DNA of 64,000 nt from Nonomuraea purpurea (GCF_042650645.1 NZ_JBHSBI010000045.1:1-64000); one strand, 5' to 3'. Counted from the stretch's first letter, positions 7,927 to 16,877 are shown. Notes: generated from the sequence alone by a model not told the origin. Numbers and translations are program-made.

Positions 7927-7937
7927 CTTTGGTTGAC
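7922..7937. promoter_or_regulatory. Operator copy 2 (GTCAAC-N4-GTTGAC)
   Basis: GTCAACTTTGGTTGAC is a perfect 6+4+6 inverted repeat overlapping the -35 box of the exporter promoter. It is the stronger of the two dyads; together with the copy at 7895-7910 it would clamp both promoter elements. Confidence 0.62.
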
Positions 7938-8046
7938 CCTCCTTCTTGAGGAGGAGGACATCCGCGGGCGCCGTTCGGACGAATAGGGCGTCGAGGAACC
8001 CCGGCCGGAACCTCAGTCACGATCAGCCCTTCAGAAAGGACCGAAG

Positions 8047-9408
8047 ATGGAGCTCCGGATCAACCGGCGCGCTCTCGTCGGACTCGGCCTCGCCGCGGCG
8101 GTCGCCGTGTCGTCGTCGGCCGTGCTCCGCACCGACTCCGGCATCGCTTCCTCGCACCGCGAGGCACCCATGATCTCGGGGGACCCCCAGCACGACAACA
8201 CGGACGTGTACGCGTTCGTGAGCCCCGACAAGGCCGGCACCGTGACCCTGCTGGCGAACTGGATCCCGTTCGAGGAGCCCAACGGCGGCCCGAACTTCTA
8301 CCCGTTCGCCACCAGGTCGCGTTACAACATAAAGATCGACAACAACGGTGACGCCAAGACCGACATCACCTACGAGTGGACGTTCCGCAACGAGGACAAA
8401 CGCGGCAACACCACGTTCCTGTACAACAACGGCCCCGTCACCTCGCTCGACGACCCCAACCTGCTCTTCCGGCAGCGCTACACGCTCAGGCGGATCACCC
8501 CGGGCGGCGCCAAGACGCTGGTCGGCGACGGCATCGTCGCCCCCAGCAACGTCGGCGCCGCCTCCATGCCCAACTACGGCAACCTGCGCGCCCAGTCCAT
8601 CAAGAGCCTGCCCGGCGGCGGCAAGACGTTCGCCGGCCAGTCGGACGAGGCGTTCTTCCTGGACCTGCGCGTGTTCGACCTGCTCTACGGCGGAAACCTG
8701 TCCGAGGTCGGCCAGGACACCGCCAAGGGCTACAACGTCAACACCGTGGCCCTGCAGGTGCCGCAGTCCGAGGTCGCACTCAAGGGCGACCCGAAGCGCA
8801 ACCCCGTGATCGGCGTCTGCTCGACCACCGACAAGTTCAACGGCAGGTCCTACGTGCAGGTATCCCGCCTGTGCAACCCGCTGGTCAACGAGGTCGTCGC
8901 ACCCGCCGGGCTCAAGGACGCCTACAACGCGCTGGACCCGTCGAAGGACGCCGACGTGGCGGCCCTGGTCAAGCGGGTCACCGATCCAGAGGTGGCCAGG
9001 CTGCTTGAGGCCGTCTACGGCATCAAGGCGCCCGCGACCCCGCGCGACGACCTGGTCGAGATCTTCCTGACCGGCATCGCCAAGCGGAACGGCCCGATCA
9101 AGGCCGATCTGAACTCGCAGGTGCTCAACAAGGACGCCGGCAAGTTGCGGCCCGCCGAGATGTTGCGGCTGAACATGTCGATCCCGCCCGCGAAGGACCC
9201 GAACAGGCTGGGCGTGCTGGCCGGTGACCTGCAGGGGTTCCCGAACGGCCGCCGTCTGTCGGACGACGTCGTGGACATCGCGCTGCAGGCCGTGGCCGGC
9301 GCCGCGATGACCGGCAAGCTCGTGCCGGGACTGACGGACAAGGTGGACGCGAACGACAAACCCTTCCTGCGCTCGTTCCCGTACATCCCGCTCCCGGCAA
9401 CGTCGTAG
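8047..9408 (+). CDS. DUF4331 secreted protein
   Basis: A 453-residue exported protein. Residues 1-38 look like a signal peptide (arginines, then LVGLGLAAAVAVSSSAVL). The mature part begins with SSHREAPMISGDPQHDNTDVYAF, the signature start of DUF4331 proteins, and continues over the whole family length. Biochemical function is not established. The ATG at 8047 has AAGGA about five bases upstream. It is followed by a TPR protein and a nickel/cobalt-type transporter on the same strand, suggesting one operon at the cell envelope, perhaps metal related. A 20-bp sequence spanning its stop codon is repeated 23 bases further on. Confidence 0.85.
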   Translation: MELRINRRALVGLGLAAAVAVSSSAVLRTDSGIASSHREAPMISGDPQHDNTDVYAFVSPDKAGTVTLLANWIPFEEPNGGPNFYPFATRSRYNIKIDNNGDAKTDITYEWTFRNEDKRGNTTFLYNNGPVTSLDDPNLLFRQRYTLRRITPGGAKTLVGDGIVAPSNVGAASMPNYGNLRAQSIKSLPGGGKTFAGQSDEAFFLDLRVFDLLYGGNLSEVGQDTAKGYNVNTVALQVPQSEVALKGDPKRNPVIGVCSTTDKFNGRSYVQVSRLCNPLVNEVVAPAGLKDAYNALDPSKDADVAALVKRVTDPEVARLLEAVYGIKAPATPRDDLVEIFLTGIAKRNGPIKADLNSQVLNKDAGKLRPAEMLRLNMSIPPAKDPNRLGVLAGDLQGFPNGRRLSDDVVDIALQAVAGAAMTGKLVPGLTDKVDANDKPFLRSFPYIPLPATS

Positions 9409-9448
9409 TCCGTTCGCACGGAGCGCCATAGTCCGTTCGCACGGAGCG
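9406..9448 (+). repeat. 20-bp tandem direct repeat at the DUF4331 stop codon
   Basis: TAGTCCGTTCGCACGGAGCG occurs at 9406-9425 and again at 9429-9448. The first copy includes the TAG stop of the DUF4331 gene. Each copy holds a small dyad (TCCGT-TCGC-ACGGA). It looks like a recent tandem duplication of the gene end; a role in mRNA 3'-end structure is possible. Confidence 0.8.
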
Positions 9449-9622
9449 TCGCGGTGAACCAGCACTGGCGACCACGACCAGCCGGCCCCTCTCCAACCGG
9501 CCAGGTCCGCCCCGGCGGCAGACCACCCGTCTCCCATCGTCTGCCGCCCACCAGGAGGGCCGGTCGGCCGTGCTCCCCGTCGCGGCCGGCCGGCCCCCGC
9601 ATCCAGCTCTGGAGCCTTTGAC

Positions 9623-10822
9623 ATGCGTTCGTTCGCGTTGTTCGCCGGACTCGCCCTCGTCGGGGCCGTGGTCTACACGATCTTCTTCTCATCAGCAGCC
9701 CCCACGCCGGGGCCCGCGGCCGAGCGGCCCGTCACCGAGACGCTGCAGGCGCGGCTCAAGCGGCTGCCCGGCGACTACCGAGGCTGGGCCCAGCTCGCCA
9801 CCCAGTACGTCGACCAGGCCAGAGTCACCGGCGACCCCTCGTACTACGGCAAGGCGGAAGGCGCGCTGGCGACGGCCGCCAAGCTGCGCTCCGGCGACGA
9901 CCTGGTGGTCACCGGCCAGGCGGCGCTGGCCGCCGGCCGCCACGAGTTCGCCGCCGCGGCCCGCCTGGCCGAGCGGGCCATCGACGCCAACCCGTACGGC
10001 GCCGCCGCCTACGGCGTGCTGGCCGACGCGAAGACGCAGCTCGGCGAGCTGGGCGCGGCGCAGCGGGCCGTGGACACGATGATGGGCCTGCGCCCCGGGG
10101 TTGCCGCGTTCGCCCGCGCCTCGTACGCGGCCGAACTCCGGGGCGACAGGGACGGGGCCCGCAGGTACCTGGAACTGGCCCACGAGGACGCCTTCTCCCC
10201 CGCCGACACCGCCTACGTCCGCTACTACCTGGGCGAGCTCGCCCTCCACTCGGGCGACCTGGCCAAGGCCGCCGACTGGTACGCCAAGGCCCTGCGCGCC
10301 TACCCCGCCTACACCCCGGCCCTCGCCGGCCAGGCCAGGACCGCCGCGCTCGACGGCCGGCTCTCCGAGGCGCTCGACCTCTACGACAGCGTGGTCGAAC
10401 GCCTCCCGCTCCCCCAGTACCTCATCGAACAGGGCGAGACCCGGCTCAAGGCGGGCGAGAAAGCCGACTGGACGCTGCTCAAGGCCCAGCGCAAGCTGTT
10501 CGAGGCCGCCGGGGTGCGGGACGACCTGACGTGGGCGGAGTTCGAGGCCGACCACGGCGACCCGGCGGCGGCCGTGAAACACGCCAGGGCCGAGTACGCC
10601 CGCAACAGGAACCTCGTCGCCGCCGACGCCCTGGCCTGGGCGCTGTACAAGGCGGGCAGGCCGGAGGAGGCGCTGCCGTACGCGCGGCAGGCCACCGCCA
10701 CCGGCTGGCGGAATCCGCTGCCGGCCTACCACCGCGCCACGATCGAGCGGGCCCTCGGCCGTCCGACGCGCGTCGACTCCACCTTCGATCCGTCTCTGTC
10801 CGCGTTGGCGAGGTTCTCATGA
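9623..10822 (+). CDS. Tetratricopeptide-repeat protein
   Basis: A 399-residue protein with an N-terminal hydrophobic segment (about residues 3-22, FALFAGLALVGAVVYTIFF) that anchors or exports it, then alanine-rich helical repeats with TPR spacing (for example GELALHSGDLAKAADWYAKALRAYPAYTPAL and ALAWALYKAGRPEEALPYARQA). TPRs mediate protein-protein contacts, so it may be a scaffold for its neighbours. It follows the DUF4331 gene after 214 bases, and its stop overlaps the ATG of the transporter gene (ATGA), so those two are translationally coupled. No enzymatic motif is seen. Confidence 0.85.
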   Translation: MRSFALFAGLALVGAVVYTIFFSSAAPTPGPAAERPVTETLQARLKRLPGDYRGWAQLATQYVDQARVTGDPSYYGKAEGALATAAKLRSGDDLVVTGQAALAAGRHEFAAAARLAERAIDANPYGAAAYGVLADAKTQLGELGAAQRAVDTMMGLRPGVAAFARASYAAELRGDRDGARRYLELAHEDAFSPADTAYVRYYLGELALHSGDLAKAADWYAKALRAYPAYTPALAGQARTAALDGRLSEALDLYDSVVERLPLPQYLIEQGETRLKAGEKADWTLLKAQRKLFEAAGVRDDLTWAEFEADHGDPAAAVKHARAEYARNRNLVAADALAWALYKAGRPEEALPYARQATATGWRNPLPAYHRATIERALGRPTRVDSTFDPSLSALARFS

Positions 10823-12435
10823 AAAGGCTGGTCTCCGTCGCGGCGGGCCTGCTGATGTCGCTCCTGGTCGGCACCGTTTTGGCCGGCGCGGCCCAGGCGC
10901 ACCCGCTCGGCGACTTCACCGTCAACCACTACAACGGCCTGCGTATCGCCCCCGCCCACGTGGGCAACCTCGCCATCGTGGACCTGGCCGAGCTGCCGAC
11001 CCTGCAGGCCAAGCCGCAGGTGAACGCCGGGTACGCGGCCGGCCGCTGCGCCGCCCTGGCCGCCGCCCAGCAACTCAAGGTCGCCGGGGAGGTCGTGCCG
11101 TGGCGGGTGACGAGCTCGGAGCTCGCCTACGCGCCCGGCCAGGGCGGTCTCCAGACCAGCCGCCTGACCTGCTGGCTCGTCGCCGAAGTCCGTCCCTCGG
11201 GGGCGGTGGAGTTCGCCGACGGGTTCGAACAGGACAGGATCGGCTGGCGGGAGATCACCGCCGTCGGGGACGGGGTCCGGCTGACGCGCTCCTCGGTGCC
11301 CGCCACGAGCGTCAGCCGTGAACTGCGGGCGTACCCGAACGACCTGCTGACCGACCCGCTCAACCAGCGCACCGCCACGATGACCGTGGGGTCGACCCCG
11401 GCGCCAGGCGAAACCACCGACAACACGAACACCGGCAGCCTCGGGCCAAGCGGCCTCGGATCAGACGGCCTCGGATCAGGCGGCGTCGGATCAGGAAAGC
11501 TCGGATCAGGCGGGCTCGGGGTCGGCGGGCCGGTCGGGGATGCGCTGGCTGCCCTGGACCGGACGTTCATGGGGCTGGTCGGGTCGGACTCGCTGACGGC
11601 GCCGCTCGGGCTGCTGGCGGTCGGACTGGCCGTGGCGCTCGGGGCCGGGCACGCCCTGATCCCCGGGCACGGCAAGACGATCATGGCTGCGTACCTGGCA
11701 GGGCGGCGCGGCCGGCCCAGGGATGCGCTCGTCGTGGGCGCCACGGTGACGGCCACGCACACGGTCGGGGTGCTGGTGGTGGGGCTGCTGCTGAGCGCGT
11801 TCACGGCGCTGGCCGGGGAGTCGGTGCTGGCCTGGCTGGGGGTGGCCAGCGGCGCAATGATCGCCGTCATCGGCCTCCGTCTCCTCCTGAACGCCCGCCC
11901 CAACCACAGCCACGAACACGAGCACGGCCATGGGCACAGCCACAAGCACGGGAACCTGCACGAGCACGAGAACCTGCACGAGCACGGGCACGACCACGGC
12001 CACGGGCATGGGCATGGGAACCGGCACGGGCACGGCCACGGGCATGGGCACGGGCGTGGGAACGGGCGTGGGCACGGGCGTGGGAACGGGAACGGGGATC
12101 ATTGGCGTGAGGGCAAGCGGGCGGGGCTGGTCGGCCTCGGGGTCGCGGGTGGGCTTGTTCCGAGTCCTTCGGCCCTGGTCGTCCTGCTCGGAGCCATCGC
12201 CTTGGGCCGGACGTGGTTCGGGGTGGCGCTGGTCACCGCCTACGGCGTCGGCATGGCGGCCACCCTCACGGTCACGGGCCTGCTCCTGGTCAAGCTCGTG
12301 GACCGCCTGGATCGGCGCGCCTGCGCCGGCCGCCGCCTGGCCGCCCGGGTGTCGGGCCTGGCCCCGATGGGGACCGCCGCGATGGTCGTGCTGCTGGGCG
12401 CGGGCCTGGCCCTGCGCGCGGCGGCCGCACTCTGA
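10819..12435 (+). CDS. Nickel/cobalt-type transporter with secreted N-terminal domain and His-rich loop
   Basis: A 538-residue membrane protein. Residues 1-29 are a signal peptide; about 30-210 form an extracytoplasmic domain starting HPLGDFTVNHYNGL. A multi-helix part then begins with the NixA/RcnA-family motif HALIPGHGKTIMAAYLAG. A very His-rich cytoplasmic loop (about residues 362-430, dozens of His-Gly and His-Glu pairs) should bind Ni2+ or Co2+. A short Gly/Ser repeat (GLGSGGVGSGKLGSGG) links the domains. The ATG at 10819 overlaps the TPR stop. Direction of transport cannot be decided; the His loop resembles efflux-type RcnA. DUF4331, TPR and this transporter form a plausible three-gene unit. 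Confidence 0.85.
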   Translation: MKRLVSVAAGLLMSLLVGTVLAGAAQAHPLGDFTVNHYNGLRIAPAHVGNLAIVDLAELPTLQAKPQVNAGYAAGRCAALAAAQQLKVAGEVVPWRVTSSELAYAPGQGGLQTSRLTCWLVAEVRPSGAVEFADGFEQDRIGWREITAVGDGVRLTRSSVPATSVSRELRAYPNDLLTDPLNQRTATMTVGSTPAPGETTDNTNTGSLGPSGLGSDGLGSGGVGSGKLGSGGLGVGGPVGDALAALDRTFMGLVGSDSLTAPLGLLAVGLAVALGAGHALIPGHGKTIMAAYLAGRRGRPRDALVVGATVTATHTVGVLVVGLLLSAFTALAGESVLAWLGVASGAMIAVIGLRLLLNARPNHSHEHEHGHGHSHKHGNLHEHENLHEHGHDHGHGHGHGNRHGHGHGHGHGRGNGRGHGRGNGNGDHWREGKRAGLVGLGVAGGLVPSPSALVVLLGAIALGRTWFGVALVTAYGVGMAATLTVTGLLLVKLVDRLDRRACAGRRLAARVSGLAPMGTAAMVVLLGAGLALRAAAAL

Positions 12436-12543
12436 CGCGTCCGCCCGGCCACTTCACCGAGCCCGCTCCGCCCCTGCCCGCACGGGTGACAGATCAGTCG
12501 ATCTCCGGGAAATCCGGATCGTCATAGTCGGCGGCGCCGAAAC

Positions 12544-13302
12544 TCAAGTATGCCGACGTCCGCGTCGCGTGGAAGGCAGATCATGGCGTCCTGACAGGAA
12601 CTCCTGGAAGGCGATCTTCGCCCTGATCACGGGCCGCCGCCACCGCTCCTCGCGGTGAATGGCCCTGGCCATCTTGCGTGGCGAGCGCTGCGCGAAGAAC
12701 CAGCGGGCCCACGGCGAGCCGGGCCGCGCCAGCCGTAGCGCGCCCACCACCAGCATCGGCGGCACGAACAGCCCCGCCATCCCCGTCCAGATCTTGCCTT
12801 TGAGCAGGGTGACGACGGCCAGCGCGAGGTTGGCGACGATGAGCGCGGCAGGGTTGACCGGGGTGCCGTAGTCCCAGGTGAGGGGCCGCAGGCCGATGAG
12901 GAGCAGGCCGGTGACGGCGACGGCGATGAAGACGGCGTCCACCGAGGTGCGTCCCTCCTCCTCCCAGTACACGTCGTGCAGGTGCAGAATCAGCGCGAAC
13001 TCGTCCAGCACGAGCGCGGAGCCGATGCCGAAGACGCAGGCGGCGATGGCGTAGCCGGCCTGCGAGGCCGTGGACGACACGATGAGCCCGGCGACGCCGC
13101 CCACCAGCATCAGCACGACGCCGAACACGACGTGGTGGATGTGCATCTCGCCCACGCTCACGTTGCGGAACCAGCCGACCTTCGCCCTGATCAGCCGCAC
13201 GTTGATGCGGGTGGCGATGAAGGCGGCGATGAGCGTGACGAAGTAACAGAACAGCGGCAGCCGTCCTGTGGCGATGATGGTGTTGTCGAACCAGCTCCCC
13301 AT
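12544..13302 (-). CDS. Integral membrane protein of unknown function
   Basis: A 252-residue protein with about six hydrophobic helices between residues 10 and 200 and a basic, arginine-rich C-terminal tail (about 55 residues). A conserved-looking EMHIHHVVFG segment after the second helix and the HLHDVYWEEEGR loop place several histidines and acids at the membrane face, which could bind metal. I do not recognise the family with certainty. The ATG at 13302 is used; an open frame reaches 13359 but would overlap the divergent NACHT gene region. The intergenic space to that gene is about 70 bases, so both may share regulation. Confidence 0.7.
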   Translation of the reverse strand: MGSWFDNTIIATGRLPLFCYFVTLIAAFIATRINVRLIRAKVGWFRNVSVGEMHIHHVVFGVVLMLVGGVAGLIVSSTASQAGYAIAACVFGIGSALVLDEFALILHLHDVYWEEEGRTSVDAVFIAVAVTGLLLIGLRPLTWDYGTPVNPAALIVANLALAVVTLLKGKIWTGMAGLFVPPMLVVGALRLARPGSPWARWFFAQRSPRKMARAIHREERWRRPVIRAKIAFQEFLSGRHDLPSTRRGRRHT

Positions 13303-13370
13303 GACCTTAATGAGATGGTACGAGTCGCCTGCCCGTTCTAGCTCACTTGCCGGGAGCACCGCGGTCGTAC

Positions 13371-14714
13371 ATGCTCACGATCGTGAAGCGGCGGACCGTC
13401 GTGGCCATCGCGGCCCTGGTCGCTCTTGCGGCGCTCGGCGCCCTGATCATCGGCACCGTCGATCCGGTCCCGGGAGCGGCCCAGGCGCTGATCGCCGTCG
13501 TCGCACTCGGCGTGCCGCTGGCGATCTTGCTGCTGCGTCCGGGCGCGCCCGTGGCCGCCCGCGACGCGAAGGCGGCGCTGCGCGAGCTCGTCCGCGCGCA
13601 GTGGCGGCTGGAGGCACGCACCCGCGCCCTCGACGACCCCCGCCCGATACCGGTGGAATGGCACGCCCACGGCCGCCCCGTCGGCGATCCGGTGGCCTGG
13701 TTCCGCGCGCTCAGGCCCCGGCGGCTGATCATCACGGGTGGCGCGGGCACCGGCAAGACCACCCTGGCGGTGCAGCTCCTGCTGGGCCTGGTGGAGACGG
13801 CGGCCGAGGGCGAGCCGGTGCCGGTGATGTTGTCGCTGGCCGACTGGCTCTCCTCGGGCCACCAGGACCTGACCGGCTGGCTGGCCGATCGCGTGGCCGC
13901 GTACTACCCGGGGCTGCGCGCCCCGCAGTTCGGCGACGACGCGCCCGGCCTGCTGGCGCGCGGCGGCCATCTGCTGCCCGTGCTCGACGGCCTGGACGAG
14001 CTGCCGGCCGCTGCCAGGGCGGAGGTCGTCAGGCGGCTCAACAGCGGCCTGGGCGAGGAGGGCCAGGTGATCGTCACCAGCCGCAGGACGGCGTACGACG
14101 AGGCCGTCAGCCGGGGCCGGGGGCTCACCGGCGCGGCCGTCATCGCGCCGCAGGCGCTGACGCCGCAGGTCGCCGCCGACTACCTGCGTTCCTGCCTGCC
14201 GGGGGACGGCTCGCACGACTGGGTGGAGGCGTTGCGGGCGCGGGCGTCCCCTGGCCTGGCGGCCGTGGCGGAGACACCGCTGGGGTTGTGGCTGATCCGC
14301 ACCGTGCACGCCGAACGCGCCCCCGACCCTTCGGCCACCGAGCCGGAGTTGTGGCAGCACCTCCTCGACCGCGTCGTCCCCGCCCTCATGGCCGGCCGGC
14401 GCGTGCGCTGGACGCCGGAGGCCGCGACGAGGTGGCTCGGCACGCTCGCCTCCCACCAGGACGTGAGCCGGTGGCGCGTGGCCGCGCGGCTCGCCACACC
14501 CGCCGAGCGCCGCCTGCTGTCACCGGCCGCCGGGCTGCTCCGTGTTCTCGTCCTGAGCCGTCTGGCCGCCGCGGGCCGTCTTCCGCTCCGCCTGCTGCCG
14601 TTCCTGGAGGACATGCACCGCCTGGGCGTGCTGCGCGCCATCGGCCCGCTCTACCAGTTCCGTCACGAACGGCTGCGCGCGCATCTGCGCAGCTCAGGCC
14701 AGGAACGCCCGTAG
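13371..14714 (+). CDS. Membrane-anchored NACHT-domain NTPase
   Basis: A 447-residue STAND NTPase. Two N-terminal hydrophobic helices (about residues 8-52) are followed by a NACHT domain: Walker A IITGGAGTGKTTLA (about 120-133), Walker B HLLPVLDGLDELP with extra acidic residues, and sensor VIVTSRR. The rest is helical, as in bacterial NACHT proteins, with no recognisable sensor repeats or effector domain. Some bacterial NACHT proteins defend against phage, but the absence of an effector makes that only a possibility. The ATG at 13371 is chosen; a TTG at 13347 is also open. Its 3' end overlaps the convergent GntR gene by 21 bases. Confidence 0.8.
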   Translation: MLTIVKRRTVVAIAALVALAALGALIIGTVDPVPGAAQALIAVVALGVPLAILLLRPGAPVAARDAKAALRELVRAQWRLEARTRALDDPRPIPVEWHAHGRPVGDPVAWFRALRPRRLIITGGAGTGKTTLAVQLLLGLVETAAEGEPVPVMLSLADWLSSGHQDLTGWLADRVAAYYPGLRAPQFGDDAPGLLARGGHLLPVLDGLDELPAAARAEVVRRLNSGLGEEGQVIVTSRRTAYDEAVSRGRGLTGAAVIAPQALTPQVAADYLRSCLPGDGSHDWVEALRARASPGLAAVAETPLGLWLIRTVHAERAPDPSATEPELWQHLLDRVVPALMAGRRVRWTPEAATRWLGTLASHQDVSRWRVAARLATPAERRLLSPAAGLLRVLVLSRLAAAGRLPLRLLPFLEDMHRLGVLRAIGPLYQFRHERLRAHLRSSGQERP

Positions 14715-15440
14715 GAGCGCCGCCGTCCCCTCCAGGTGCTCGGTCACCGCCCGGCGGGCCGCGTCGGGGTCGCCGCGGAGTATGGCGTCCACGATGGCCC
14801 TGTGCTGCACGGCGGCGTGGTCGAGGTTGACCTGGAGCATCGGGATCGCGTTCAGCAGGTCGCTGATGCGCGAGCGGGCGTCGGCGCACGTCGTGGCCAG
14901 CAGGGTCGAGCCGGTCAGCTCGGCGATCGACAGGTGGAAGGCGGTGTCGAGGCGACGGTAGTCCTCCTGGCCGGCCGCGTTCAGCTCCGAGAGCCTGCGG
15001 ACGAGCACGGCCCGTTTCTCCTCCGTCAGGCCCGAGGCGGCCAGCACCTGGGCGGCCCCGCACTCCACCGCCAGCCGGAAGGTCAGGGCGTCCGACAGCT
15101 CGTCCATGCCCATCGCCGCGACGGCCTCGCGCAGGTCGCCCGGATCCGGCTTCGGGGGGACGTAGGTGACGAAGGCCCCGCCGTAGCGGCCCCGCCGTAC
15201 GTCCAGGTAGCCCGCCTCCGACAGGGCGCGGATGGCCTCGCGCAGAGTCACCCGGCTGATGCCGAGCCGGACGGCCAGCTCGCGCTCGGCCGGGAGCTTG
15301 TCGCCGGGCGCGACGACGCCCAGCTTGATGGCCTGGAGCAGCCGTTCCACGGTCTCCTCGAAGGCGTTGCCCGCCCGGACCGGGCGCAACACCGTCATTA
15401 AACGCGCCGACTCGTCCAACGTGTCCTCAGGTCTTGACAA
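14694..15440 (-). CDS. GntR/FadR-family regulator with FCD domain
   Basis: A 248-residue regulator. The winged helix-turn-helix covers about residues 25-95 (KLPAERELAVRLGISRVTLREAIRALSEAGYLDVRRG). A helical FCD ligand-binding domain follows (about 110-240), with histidines and acids that usually hold a metal and a carboxylate ligand. The TTG at 15440 is taken because the preceding residues look coding; an ATG at 15398 is the alternative. It is divergent from the glutamine-synthetase-like gene 79 bases away, with a 9-bp palindrome between them, so it most likely represses the amine-catabolic operon and is relieved by a glutamylated or carboxylic intermediate. Confidence 0.88.
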   Translation of the reverse strand: MSRPEDTLDESARLMTVLRPVRAGNAFEETVERLLQAIKLGVVAPGDKLPAERELAVRLGISRVTLREAIRALSEAGYLDVRRGRYGGAFVTYVPPKPDPGDLREAVAAMGMDELSDALTFRLAVECGAAQVLAASGLTEEKRAVLVRRLSELNAAGQEDYRRLDTAFHLSIAELTGSTLLATTCADARSRISDLLNAIPMLQVNLDHAAVQHRAIVDAILRGDPDAARRAVTEHLEGTAALLRAFLA

Positions 15441-15462
15441 GCGATCCCGCTATACACCTCAA

Positions 15463-15475
15463 TGGTCTAAGACTA
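15463..15475. promoter_or_regulatory. Palindromic operator for the GntR/amine-catabolic divergon
   Basis: TGGTCTAAGACTA contains the perfect 9-bp palindrome GTCTAAGAC (15465-15473) flanked by T-N-G-T and A-C-N-A ends, similar to but two bases longer than the T-N-G-T-N3-A-C-N-A sites of FadR-type regulators. It lies midway between the divergent regulator and ligase genes. Confidence 0.45.
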
Positions 15476-15518
15476 GCCCAATCAACTGGAATGCGTCAGG
15501 CCAGATGGGAGCGCCATA

Positions 15519-16877
15519 GTGAGCGAAGGGTCCCTGTCCGTCAGTGAGCTGCGCGCCGACGTGGCGGCCGGGCGGATCGACACCGTTCTGCTCGCCGTGG
15601 CCGACATGCAGGGCCGGTTGCAGGGCAAACGGCTGTCCGCGCGCTACTTTCTGGACGAGGTCCTGCACCACGGCTCCGAGGGCTGCAACTACCTGCTCGC
15701 GGTCGACGTGGACATGAACACCGTCGCCGGGTACGAGATGTCGTCCTGGGAACGCGGCTACGGCGACTTCGTGATGAAGCCGGACCTGGCGACGCTACGC
15801 AGGGTGCCGTGGCAGGAGGGCACCGCGATGCTGATGGCGGACCTGGCCTGGGAGAGCGGCGGCGACGTGACCGCCTCACCCCGCCAGATCCTGCGCAGGC
15901 AGCTCGCCCGCCTTGCCGAGCGCGGCCTGGCCGCCTACGTCGGCACCGAGCTGGAGTTCATCGTCTACGAGGACGCCTACGAGGACGCCTGGAAGCGCGC
16001 CTACCGCGACCTGACCCCGGCCAACCTCTACAACGTCGACTACTCCCTGCTCGGCACGGCCCGCATCGAGCCGCTGCTGCGGCGCATCAGGCGCGAGATG
16101 GAGGGCGCCGGGCTGTACGTCGAGTCGGCCAAGGGCGAGTGCAACCTGGGCCAGCACGAGATCACCTTCCGCTACGACGAGGCGCTTCGGACCTGCGACA
16201 ACCACTCCATCTACAAGAACGGCGCCAAGGAGATCGCCGCCCAGGAGGGCAAGTCGATCACCTTCATGGCCAAGCCGAACCAGCGCGAGGGCAACTCCTG
16301 CCACATCCACATCTCGCTGCGCGGCGCCGAGGGCGACCCGGTCATGGCGGGCGAGGGGCCTTATGGGCTCTCGCCGCTCGGGGCCCGCTTCATCGCCGGG
16401 CAGGTCGCCCGCATGCGCGAGCTCACCCTCCTGTACGCCCCCAACATCAACTCCTACAAGCGCTACGTGCCGGGCAGCTTCGCCCCCACGGCCGTCAAAT
16501 GGGGCGTCGACAACCGCACCTGCTCGCTCAGGCTCGTCGGCCACGGCCTGTCTCTGCGGATCGAGAACCGGGTGCCGGGCGGCGACGTCAACCCGTACCT
16601 GGCGGTCTCCGCGCTGATCGCGGCCGGGCTGCACGGGATCGACGACGAGCTGCCGCTGGAGAGCGCGTTCGAGGGCAACGCCTACACCTCGGACGCCGAG
16701 ACCGTACCGCACACCCTGCGCGACGCGCTGGCCCTGTTCGAGGGGTCGAAGCTGGCGCGTGAGGCGTTCGGCGAGGACGTGGTCGGGCACTACGCCAACA
16801 ACGCGAGGGTGGAGCTGGCCGCGTTCGACGCGGCGGTGACGGATTGGGAGATGTTCCGTGGGTTCGAGCGGATGTGA
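15519..16877 (+). CDS. Glutamine-synthetase-like gamma-glutamyl-amine ligase
   Basis: A 452-residue protein of the glutamine synthetase superfamily, with the beta-Grasp N-domain and the catalytic barrel: ELEFIVYED for metal/glutamate, then NQREGNSCHIHISL and NSYKRYVPGSFAPTAVKWGVDNRTCSLR. It is shorter than GlnA and lacks the adenylylation loop. The downstream genes (aldehyde dehydrogenase and gamma-glutamyl hydrolase) indicate a PuuA-like role: ATP-dependent joining of glutamate to a polyamine, ethanolamine or similar amine. Actinomycetes have such paralogues (GlnA3, GlnA4). The GTG at 15519 has GGGAG seven bases upstream. Which amine is used cannot be told from sequence. Confidence 0.88.
   Translation: MSEGSLSVSELRADVAAGRIDTVLLAVADMQGRLQGKRLSARYFLDEVLHHGSEGCNYLLAVDVDMNTVAGYEMSSWERGYGDFVMKPDLATLRRVPWQEGTAMLMADLAWESGGDVTASPRQILRRQLARLAERGLAAYVGTELEFIVYEDAYEDAWKRAYRDLTPANLYNVDYSLLGTARIEPLLRRIRREMEGAGLYVESAKGECNLGQHEITFRYDEALRTCDNHSIYKNGAKEIAAQEGKSITFMAKPNQREGNSCHIHISLRGAEGDPVMAGEGPYGLSPLGARFIAGQVARMRELTLLYAPNINSYKRYVPGSFAPTAVKWGVDNRTCSLRLVGHGLSLRIENRVPGGDVNPYLAVSALIAAGLHGIDDELPLESAFEGNAYTSDAETVPHTLRDALALFEGSKLAREAFGEDVVGHYANNARVELAAFDAAVTDWEMFRGFERM

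Noticed and set aside
11900..12110. His-rich stretch as a separate small metal-binding gene
   Set aside because: It is continuous in frame with the transporter helices on both sides.
13371..14714. Calling the NACHT gene a defence system outright
   Set aside because: No effector domain, no defence neighbours; kept as a possibility only.
13268..14830. Frame overlapping the NACHT gene in a different phase
   Set aside because: Arg/Pro/Ala-rich composition with no motif; the NACHT frame has clear Walker A and B motifs.
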